From assembly GCF_000702505.1 (NCBI RefSeq), contig NZ_JNIM01000001.1, positions 1,736,001 through 1,800,000 on the forward strand: a stretch of DNA of 64,000 bases, read 5' to 3'. Source of the DNA: Thermogemmatispora carboxidivorans (GTDB taxonomy: Bacteria; Chloroflexota; Ktedonobacteria; Ktedonobacterales; Ktedonobacteraceae). The notes below the pieces were generated by a model. That model searched no databases and had not been told where the DNA came from. It saw only the letters and a program-made list of their open reading frames with translations. Shown here one piece after another: positions 55,742 through 64,000 of the stretch. A program made the position numbers and the translations under genes. Numbering within the stretch: the first letter of the stretch is position 1; every line of letters starts with the position of its first letter.

Positions 55742-56550
55742 CGTGATGAAGAGGAAGAAGGAGTGTGCCCGTTAGTAGGCGGAAGCGTTAGCTGGATCAG
55801 TCCCTGTTCCTGCAAACGCTGAAGGGAGGCATAGACCTCGGCGGACGTGCGCCGGGTCAGCTGTGCCAGATCACCGAGCGTGCGCCGACCGTTGATGAGG
55901 AGAAAGACGATGCGGTCGTAGCGCGGAACGGCGGTGGCGGCATATTCCTTGCCGAGGGCGGTCAAGCTGGGTACGACGGTTTCCGGTGGCAGTGGGCCCG
56001 ACGGCTGGGTGGGCTTGACGGCTGGCAGCACCAGCGAGTCGCCGAAGCGCGGGGTCAGGCGACCATTTTGAGGCCGGGCCTGAGCTGGGCTTTGCGGGCG
56101 TGTCTGGGAGGATGGGCTAGCCGTGCTGCCGTGCTGTCCCTGGAGTGAGATTGTCTGGCGGCCACCGTTCCGCCCTCCGACGGCGGGCAAAGGTCCGCTC
56201 TGGAGCGAGAGCGGCGGCCAGGTTGGCCTCCGCGCGCTCTCAGTGGTGGGGCCCTCCTGGGGCTCCGACTGGCCAGGGGCGGGGAGCTGCAGAAGCGGCT
56301 CAGCGGATTGAAAAGTAAAACGAATTTCACCCCATGAATTTAGCCAGGCCAGCACAGCCTCGCTGGCCTCCTGCTGCTGGCGGTTCCAGACGACCAGCGT
56401 TGGTTGGCCCCGCTCAACCGTGATATACACTTCCTCGGGTGACGCTCCCCGGGCTCGTTGAATAGTTAGCAGACCGCTGGGCCGGTAGATCCTGAGCTGC
56501 TTAAGCACCTCTGCGAGCGAAGGTGCAGAAAAAACCGGTCTGGAAGGCAT
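55738..56550 (-). CDS. DUF4388 domain protein with C-terminal winged helix
   Basis: The 270-residue protein has an N-terminal DUF4388-like domain (about 1-85: SLAEVLKQLRIYRPSGLLTI), a long Pro/Ser/Gly/Gln-rich linker (about 90-190), and a C-terminal region (about 195-255: IVFLLINGRRTLGDLAQLTRRTSAEVYASLQRLQEQGLI) of winged-helix type. It is probably a regulator or scaffold in the same group as the protein at 45234-46073. GAGGTGG lies 5 bases before the ATG at 56550. Four bases of its end overlap the end of the LON gene. Confidence 0.75.
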   Translation of the reverse strand: MPSRPVFSAPSLAEVLKQLRIYRPSGLLTIQRARGASPEEVYITVERGQPTLVVWNRQQQEASEAVLAWLNSWGEIRFTFQSAEPLLQLPAPGQSEPQEGPTTESARRPTWPPLSLQSGPLPAVGGRNGGRQTISLQGQHGSTASPSSQTRPQSPAQARPQNGRLTPRFGDSLVLPAVKPTQPSGPLPPETVVPSLTALGKEYAATAVPRYDRIVFLLINGRRTLGDLAQLTRRTSAEVYASLQRLQEQGLIQLTLPPTNGHTPSSSSSR

Positions 56551-56811
56551 ACGGCCACCTCACTGAGCTCTGGTGCAGGCCCCCTGCTCTCGTCCTTAAG
56601 AAGGAACACGATCTGTTCGTTGTCTCTGGAATTGTACGTACCCTGGTGTCCGCTGTCAAGTCCGCAGAGCTGCCTCCTTCGCTAGAAAGCCGCTCAGGCC
56701 AAAACCTCGCCTTCTACTGCCTTGCTTTACCGATAAAAAATGATATTGCGTATAAATTTATATTAAAAGAGAGTGAGATTCAGTAAAGGATCGGTGAAGC
56801 GCAGGGTATTG

Positions 56812-56829
56812 ACGCTGGACGTCCAGCGT
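56812..56829. repeat. Perfect 18-base palindrome
   Basis: ACGCTGGAC joined to GTCCAGCGT lies between the hydrolase gene (its stop is at 56882) and the DUF4388 gene. A marked AT-rich patch (56728-56790) follows on the left. It may be an operator or part of a terminator. No gene is supported in 56551-56881. Confidence 0.5.
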
Positions 56830-56881
56830 TGTCGGCTACCTGATCTGGTCCAGCCAGCCCCGGTGGTGCTAGTCTTGGCTG

Positions 56882-57829
56882 CTACTTTGGGGCTGGAGGG
56901 ACGTAGTGTGCCAGGAGCGTGGGCAACTCTTCGGCGAAGCTCGGAGGGAAGGCATGACCCAGGCCGGGATACTGTCTCACCTCGCAGGTCAGCCCGGCGG
57001 CGCGCAGGCGCTCGACGGTGGCCAGGGTAGTGGGAGCGCCCTGATCATGCTCACCGAGCAGCACGAAACCCAGTTGCACCTGGCAGGTATCGTAAGGAAG
57101 GAGGGTCTGGCTGGCATCCAGGGCTGGGCAGATCGCAATGAAGCCGATGGCGGGGATACGTCCCTCCAGTGCCAGACGCAAAGCGATGCGCGCGCCACGC
57201 GAGAAGCCGGCCAGGACCACATGCTGGAGATCAATGCGCTTCCAGCGCTGCTGTCGTTCCCAATGGGTGCAGATCTCATCTATTGCGCGGGCCTCATCAT
57301 TCCAGCTAGCCAGGCCATAACCGACCAGCTGCGAAGAACAAGGCAGGGCCACCTGCCAGCGATGCGCCGTGATTGGCTGCCAGTACTCGAGCTCGGCCAG
57401 TGGGCTACTCTGATTCCCGTGGAGCACGAACAGTGTTGGATAGGGGGGCGGGACCAGGTTGTCAGGCTCCAGCACCAGAATCCCCGGATGTGAGCGGGTC
57501 TGGGCCTCGGCGTAGCGTTCCTGACAGATCTTTTCCAGGGTAGCAAAAGCTGGCAGTGAACGTAGAGGAGCGAGATCCTCATCCTCCAACTGCGCTGGTC
57601 CAAACCACAGTCCCTGGCCAATGGCCTCCTCCAGAATCGCCAGGGCCTCCTCGGGGCTTCCCAGGCGCAGCGTGAGGATGGCACGCCATAGTACCAGGGT
57701 AGACCTGTGTTCGGGGAAAAAGGGGAGCGCTTCCTCAACCAGTGCTCGTGCGCGGGCATACTCTTGCTGGCGGTCCAGCTCCGATACCTGGGATCGCAGC
57801 CATCCGAAAGACCCATCGTGCAGAGACAT
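56882..57829 (-). CDS. Alpha/beta hydrolase with TPR-like N terminus
   Basis: The 315-residue protein has an N-terminal helical, TPR-like part (about 1-95: LDRQQEYARARALVEEALPFFP, LGSPEEALAILEEAI). It is followed by an alpha/beta hydrolase domain of the carboxylesterase/phospholipase type, with TLFVLHGNQSS, nucleophile GFSRGA, Asp in LGEHDQG and His in GLGHAFPP. The combination may bind a partner or a particular ester substrate. AAAGGAG lies 5 bases before the ATG at 57829. It lies downstream of the EF-G-like gene on the same strand, with a 230-base gap. Confidence 0.85.
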   Translation of the reverse strand: MSLHDGSFGWLRSQVSELDRQQEYARARALVEEALPFFPEHRSTLVLWRAILTLRLGSPEEALAILEEAIGQGLWFGPAQLEDEDLAPLRSLPAFATLEKICQERYAEAQTRSHPGILVLEPDNLVPPPYPTLFVLHGNQSSPLAELEYWQPITAHRWQVALPCSSQLVGYGLASWNDEARAIDEICTHWERQQRWKRIDLQHVVLAGFSRGARIALRLALEGRIPAIGFIAICPALDASQTLLPYDTCQVQLGFVLLGEHDQGAPTTLATVERLRAAGLTCEVRQYPGLGHAFPPSFAEELPTLLAHYVPPAPK

Positions 57830-58060
57830 TGCAACTCCTTTCACCAGGCCCAGCTACTCAAACTCAACCGTAACAGAAAGGAAAGCGGGGCACGGTCCTA
57901 TCCTGATGGATCAGCCAACCACTGGCCTCAGAGGCGGCGGCTTTCCGCTCATCTGAGAAAGACGGTGCCCCGTGCTGCAGTTGAACGACGGAGATGATGA
58001 GAAGATCGCCTTCCTCACTCACTCACACATTCGCTCGCCTTGCCTGTAAGGCAGAGAGGA

Positions 58061-60118
58061 TCAGGCAGACTCTCCCTTCTCCTTCTTGTAGCGAGCGATC
58101 AGCTCCTGCTGGATCTGAGGAGGGACCTCCTCGTACTGATAGAACTCCATTGTAAAGGTCCCGCGGCCCTGTGTGAGGGAGCGCAGATCTGTCGCGTAGT
58201 GGAGCATTTCCGCCTGGGGGACCTGAGCGATAATCTTCTGCATACCATTGCCGAGGCGTTCCATACCCAGCACACGCCCGCGCTTCGTATTGATATCGCT
58301 CATCACATCGCCCATCGTCTGCTCGGGTACGATCACCGTCACATTCATCACCGGCTCCAGGATCGTGGGGCCAGCCTGGGGTACGGCCTCCTGCATACAG
58401 ATCGAAGCGGCGATCTCGAACGACTGGGCGGAGGAATCGACCGGGTGGTATTTGCCATCAACCAGGGCCACTTTGACGTAGACCATCGGATTGCCAGAGA
58501 TAAAGCCTCGCTTCAAGGACTCGCGTACGCCCTTCTCGACGCCGGGGATGAACTGGCTCGGCACCACGCCACCCACAATACGGTCTTCAAAAATGAAGGT
58601 GTCGGAACCACCGACGGGCAGCGGCTCAATCTCCAGCCAGACATCGCCAAACTGGCCGTGGCCGCCGGTCTGGCGCTTATGGCGTCCATTAGCGCGCGCC
58701 TTCCTACGGATCGTCTCTCGATAGGCGATGTGGATATCGCGCACCTCCAGGTCGATGCCAAAGCGTCGCTTAATCATATCGACGGCGACCTGGATGTGTG
58801 TCTCGCCCATGCCCGAGATCCGGGTTTCGCCCGTCTCTGGATCGCGGGTGACCCGCAGCGTGTGATCCTCCTCGACCAGGCGCGTCAGGGCGTTGCTCAT
58901 CTTATCGAGATCGGCCTTGCTCTTGGGGAGGACCGCCACCGTAAAGCACGGCTCGGGGAATTGAATTGGCTCCAGCGCGATGGTGACCTCTTTGCTTCCC
59001 ACGAGCGTATCGCCCGTATGGGTATTGGTGAGCTTGGCCACGCCACCAATATCGCCAGCGGCGATCTCCGTCGTACTCTCCTGAGCCTTACCGCGAGGAA
59101 TGATTAACTGACCGATGCGCTCCTCGGCATGCGTTTGCACATTGAAGACATGGCTGTCGGCCTTCAGCGTGCCGCTATAGACGCGGAAGAGCGAGATCGT
59201 GCCGACCTGAGCGGCAGCGGTCTTAAAGATAAAGAGAGCCGGCGTCTCACCGAGGTTCCGAACTTCTTCTGGTAGGGCCTCGGCGGCGCTCGGCAGATAG
59301 TCGAGAAGCGCATCAAGTGCGGTCTGCACCCCAATATTCCTTAGCGCGGACGCGCACACCACGGGCACCAACTCGCCGCTTGCCGTTCCCTGGCGCACCA
59401 ACGTACGCAGCTCCTCCTCGCTCAGCTCCTCACCTTCGAGGAACTTATCCATCAGAGCTTCATCGTTCTCAACTGCTGATTCGATCAGCTGCTCACGGAA
59501 AGCGGTGACCTGATCCTGAAGGTCAGGGGGAATAGCAACCTCCTGAACCTTGTTGCCGCCCTCGAACGTGAAGCCGCGACGGGAGACGAGATCGACCACT
59601 CCTTTGAAGTTCGATTGGCTTCCGATGGGGATCTGCAGAGGAACCACCTTAAGACCGAAGCGCGCTCGCAGTGCCTCCAGCGTCTGCTCGAATGAGGTGT
59701 TCTCGCGGTCCAGCTTGTTGACCAGGACCAGGCGCGGCAGCCGACGCTCGTCGGCGTACTGCCAGGTGAGTTCGGTGCCGACTTCGACCCCTTTCTCCGC
59801 CGTCGCTACGATTAAGGCTGCATCGGCCACGCGCAGCGCTGCTTTCACTTCGCCTACGAAGTCAGGGTAACCCGGCGTGTCGATCAGATTCAGCTTCTGG
59901 CCGCGCCATTCCACTGGCACCGGCTTGGCGTGGAGGGACATGCCTCGCTTCAACTCCTCCGGGTCGTAATCGACCGCCGACGTCCGCTCATCCACTTTCC
60001 CCTGTCTGGTCACGGCTCCGCTGTCGTAGAGCGCGGCATCCACCAACGACGTCTTGCCCGCTCCTACATGCGAGATCAGCGCTACATTGCGAATCTGTTC
60101 TGCCGTGTAGACCTTCAT
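58061..60118 (-). CDS. EF-G-like translational GTPase (EF-G paralogue)
   Basis: The 685-residue protein has the EF-G domain order: G domain with P-loop SHVGAGKTSL, DTPGYPDF and NKLDREN, domain II, and domains III-V ending near the acidic/basic tail. Switch I reads GMSLHAK instead of the GITI of canonical EF-G, and other signature residues differ, so it is an EF-G2 or EF-G-like protein rather than the main translocase. Function is uncertain; it may act in recycling or under stress. No Shine-Dalgarno is visible before the ATG at 60118. A 25-codon ORF ends with TGA overlapping it (ATGA). Confidence 0.9.
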   Translation of the reverse strand: MKVYTAEQIRNVALISHVGAGKTSLVDAALYDSGAVTRQGKVDERTSAVDYDPEELKRGMSLHAKPVPVEWRGQKLNLIDTPGYPDFVGEVKAALRVADAALIVATAEKGVEVGTELTWQYADERRLPRLVLVNKLDRENTSFEQTLEALRARFGLKVVPLQIPIGSQSNFKGVVDLVSRRGFTFEGGNKVQEVAIPPDLQDQVTAFREQLIESAVENDEALMDKFLEGEELSEEELRTLVRQGTASGELVPVVCASALRNIGVQTALDALLDYLPSAAEALPEEVRNLGETPALFIFKTAAAQVGTISLFRVYSGTLKADSHVFNVQTHAEERIGQLIIPRGKAQESTTEIAAGDIGGVAKLTNTHTGDTLVGSKEVTIALEPIQFPEPCFTVAVLPKSKADLDKMSNALTRLVEEDHTLRVTRDPETGETRISGMGETHIQVAVDMIKRRFGIDLEVRDIHIAYRETIRRKARANGRHKRQTGGHGQFGDVWLEIEPLPVGGSDTFIFEDRIVGGVVPSQFIPGVEKGVRESLKRGFISGNPMVYVKVALVDGKYHPVDSSAQSFEIAASICMQEAVPQAGPTILEPVMNVTVIVPEQTMGDVMSDINTKRGRVLGMERLGNGMQKIIAQVPQAEMLHYATDLRSLTQGRGTFTMEFYQYEEVPPQIQQELIARYKKEKGESA

Positions 60119-60192
60119 GAAAACGTTGCGGCAGAACCCCTACCAGGATCGCTCCTGGCTGCGAGGTGCAGAATGCCGCCCCTCCTTTCCAT
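60115..60192 (-). CDS. Possible 25-residue leader ORF overlapping the EF-G-like start
   Basis: An ATG at 60192 opens a 25-codon frame that ends in TGA at 60115-60117, sharing ATGA with the EF-G-like gene. The frame holds AGGAGG near its own start (codons 3-4) and a 6-base hairpin (CCAGGA/TCCTGG at 60143-60158) near its middle. Reading through it would couple translation of the GTPase. No homologue is known and it may simply be chance. Confidence 0.35.
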   Translation of the reverse strand: MERRGGILHLAARSDPGRGSAATFS

Positions 60193-60247
60193 GCGTATTA
60201 CGTTCTTTTGCAAGCGCAGACGCGACGCTTCTCCTTTCTATGGTGGT

Positions 60248-60276
60248 AGTATAACAGGATCGCCATCTTTGTTCAA
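60248..60276 (-). promoter_or_regulatory. Promoter of the EF-G-like gene
   Basis: On the minus strand TTGAAC (60271-60276) and TATACT (60248-60253) are 17 bases apart, giving a leader of about 120 bases that includes the small overlapping ORF. Confidence 0.65.
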
Positions 60277-60405
60277 TGCTGTTTGAAGACGATCGGGGTT
60301 CACTTTCTCTCATCTTTTGTTCAGCTTATTGTTGCAATGCGCGCTCAGGGTCGCATCTGAATGACTGAGCAAGCCCCGTGCAGCCTGGCCAGAGGCCACG
60401 GCCAT

Positions 60406-60433
60406 TTACAGATGTCGGAGGCCATGCTACACT
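60406..60433 (+). promoter_or_regulatory. Possible promoter of glyA
   Basis: TTACAG and TACACT are 16 bases apart, almost 500 bases before the gene. The remaining gap 60434-60927 has no supported gene and no recognised riboswitch. Confidence 0.3.
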
Positions 60434-60927
60434 AAACCCGCCAGCGTTGCGCACGATTAGCTCAGGTCGGTCTGCCAGTCAGTCACTGTTGCACTTGCCC
60501 GCTTGCCTGCTTGCTCCCTGGAGGCACAGGTCTGCTAGGCTCAAACGGGCTGGACGTGATAGACGGGTACCCTATGACAGGTAGGGGTCTGGTGGTTTGG
60601 CTCCGGTCAGCCGCTGGTCTTCGTTACCCCTCCTTCGCCCCTGGCTCTCTGCCGTGGACCTCCTGCTGATCCGCTGCGTCGCCGCTTGCCCCGTCTGGCT
60701 CTCTGGCTGGCGCTGCCCCGGCCTGCGGTCGCTCTGCTGATCGCCACGGCTCCGGCAGGCCAAACCCAAGGAGCCGAGCCACGGCGCTCTTTCTATCGCA
60801 CTAGCCGTATTTCTTTTGATGCTTGCTTGATCGCTCGGCGCGTCTGCTCTTCGTCGGTCAGTCGATCAGTCAGATTGGCTGGCTGCCAGACGCTAAACTG
60901 CCTGCCTGTGCGGGAGGAGGAATACTG

Positions 60928-62220
60928 ATGACGGTTGATATCAGTGATATTGAGGCTATTCTTGCCAAGCAAGAGCACTGGCGCCAGAGGCAGTGCATCA
61001 ATCTGATCGCCAGTGAGAATACCCCCAGCCCTGCGGTGCGCCGTGTCCAGAATTCTGATTTCATGGGACGCTATGCGGAAGGCCATCCTAATGAGGGCGA
61101 GCGCATCAATCGCTACTATCAGGGAACGCGCTATATCGATGAGATCGAGCGCATGACGCGAGATGAGATTTGTGATCTTTTCGGGGCTAAACAGGCGGAT
61201 GTCCGCCCAATCAGTGGCAATGCGGCCAATACAGCCATCGCTCTTGGTTTCCTGCGCGGCGGCGATACGATTGTGGTGAACTCGACCGATGCCGGGGGCC
61301 ATATCAGCCACGGTGCTGTGGGGGTCTTCGGGCGGCGCATTCAGACGCGCGGGCAATCGCTGAAGGTAGGTGGGTCTCAAGCCATCAATCTCCACTATCT
61401 TCCCCTTACTGAGGATCGCTATCATGTCGATGCTCAGAAGACGATCGAGTTGATCGACCGTGTGAAGCCGCAGATCGTTGTGATGGGCAAGAGCCTCTTC
61501 CTCTTCCCCGAGCCAGTGGCGGAGGTAGCGGCCTTTTGCAGGACCAGTGATATCCCGGTGCTCTACGATGGTGCTCATGTCCTCGGTCTGATCGCTGGGG
61601 GCCAGTTCCAGTCGCCGCTGCAGGAGGGGGCCACCTGGATGACCGGTAGCACGCACAAGACCTTTCCTGGTCCGCAGCGTGGGGTGATTCTGGGGAACAT
61701 GGACGAGGAGACCGCAAAGAAGTACTGGCCGCCCGCGGATCGTGGGGTTTTCCCTGGCTCTTCGAGTAACCATCATCTCTTCTCGCTCCCGGCCCTGCTC
61801 GTGGCGACCCGCGAGATGAAACGCTATGGGCGCGAGTATGCGGCCCAGATTGTGCGCAACGCGCAGGCCCTGGGTCAGGCTCTTGATGAGCTGGGCACGC
61901 CGGTGGAGGCGCGCGAGTTTGGCTACACGCGCAGTCACATGATTGCGGTCAATGTCGCAGCCTGGGGAGGTGGTGTCGAGGTAGCCAGGCGGCTGGAGGC
62001 CAACGATATCATCGTGAACTATAATATGCTGCCTGGCGATGCTGACCCGCGCAATCCTTCGGGCCTGCGCATTGGAGTGCAGGAGATGACCCGGTTTGGC
62101 ATGGATGAGCGGGCGATGGGAGAGCTAGCCCAGTTGATGCACGATGCGATCCGCGGCAAACAGGTGCGTGAGGCCGTGCATCAGCTGCGCGCTCGCTATC
62201 TGGAAATGCGCTACGTCTGA
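60928..62220 (+). CDS. glyA: Serine hydroxymethyltransferase (divergent form)
   Basis: SHMT swaps serine and glycine with tetrahydrofolate and supplies one-carbon units. The 430-residue PLP enzyme has LIASENTPSPAVRR, RYAEGHPNEG, SGNAANTAIAL and the PLP-lysine motif GSTHKTFPGPQRG. It lacks the LTNKYAEGYPGKRYYGG wording of typical bacterial GlyA. Together with the HKTFPGPQ reading, it looks closer to archaeal or other divergent SHMTs. GGGAGGAGG lies before the ATG at 60928. Threonine aldolase activity is possible. It appears monocistronic. Confidence 0.85.
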   Translation: MTVDISDIEAILAKQEHWRQRQCINLIASENTPSPAVRRVQNSDFMGRYAEGHPNEGERINRYYQGTRYIDEIERMTRDEICDLFGAKQADVRPISGNAANTAIALGFLRGGDTIVVNSTDAGGHISHGAVGVFGRRIQTRGQSLKVGGSQAINLHYLPLTEDRYHVDAQKTIELIDRVKPQIVVMGKSLFLFPEPVAEVAAFCRTSDIPVLYDGAHVLGLIAGGQFQSPLQEGATWMTGSTHKTFPGPQRGVILGNMDEETAKKYWPPADRGVFPGSSSNHHLFSLPALLVATREMKRYGREYAAQIVRNAQALGQALDELGTPVEAREFGYTRSHMIAVNVAAWGGGVEVARRLEANDIIVNYNMLPGDADPRNPSGLRIGVQEMTRFGMDERAMGELAQLMHDAIRGKQVREAVHQLRARYLEMRYV

Positions 62221-62407
62221 GTCCGGGCCACAGCGGGTGCCTGACGGTTGAGCGGCTGAGCTGGAAGAAAAGAGAAGCGGGAGTGGCTCGCGAGGCAGGC
62301 GCATTCCGAGCCGCTCCCAGTGTACTTGTCTGGCCTGGCGGGAGCGGTCTGCTGATCTCCCTTCCCGGCAGGCTGGTCCTCTGGCTTCTGGATTCCAGCT
62401 CAATGGG

Positions 62408-64000
<1,593 letters not shown>

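Overview
The window is a gene-dense stretch of bacterial chromosome with GC around 60 %. It has no insertion sequence, prophage or CRISPR array. The best guess for the source is a Chloroflexota bacterium, probably of the Ktedonobacteria/Thermogemmatispora type. This is inference from gene content and style: efp-accB-xseA-xseB and frr-uppS-cdsA-dxr-rseP-ispG gene strings, LuxR-type response regulators with long linkers, DUF4388 proteins, a fused AroK-AroB, many TTG/GTG starts, and promoters that repeatedly read TTGNNN-N17-TATACT. No rRNA is present to settle it.

Layout. (1) 0.1-11.5 kb, minus strand: alpha-glucan phosphorylase, two tandem FadH/old-yellow-enzyme-type flavoproteins, a GH15 glucoamylase, a lone EtfA and an MDR oxidoreductase. 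The flavoprotein pair plus EtfA resembles the redox set often found beside mycofactocin genes, here interleaved with glycogen-degrading enzymes. (2) 12-22 kb: a small membrane-anchored protein, two LuxR-type response regulators, an MglA-like GTPase, gatB, glutamate dehydrogenase, a very acidic low-complexity protein and dxs. (3) 22.2-32.7 kb, plus strand: rpsB, tsf, pyrH, frr, uppS, cdsA, dxr, rseP and ispG, joining translation to the MEP isoprenoid pathway and lipid precursors. A minus-strand tRNA-Val(GAC) follows. (4) 33-43 kb, plus strand: a secreted CHAP/propeller protein, then aroKB, aroQ, an M24 peptidase, efp, an accB-like gene, xseA, xseB, a DUF212 membrane protein and a hexapeptide acyltransferase. 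(5) 43-57 kb, mixed strands: Tat-exported phosphoesterase, two DUF4388 proteins, MBL hydrolase, RocA-type P5C dehydrogenase, MFS transporter, an unknown protein, YqeY, a cysteinyl-tRNA synthetase fused to a glycosyltransferase, and a Lon-N domain protein. (6) 57-64 kb: alpha/beta hydrolase, an EF-G-like GTPase with a short overlapping upstream ORF, serine hydroxymethyltransferase, and ligA, cut by the right edge.

The most unusual items are as follows. The 801-residue CysRS-GT2 fusion ends in a histidine-rich tail. The biotin-carrier protein, in the conserved efp-accB position, has Asn where the biotinyl lysine should be. The mycofactocin-like flavoprotein set sits inside a glucan-degradation locus. 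A Pro/Thr linker splits a beta-propeller-like repeat series in the secreted CHAP protein. A 25-codon ORF overlaps the EF-G-like start codon.
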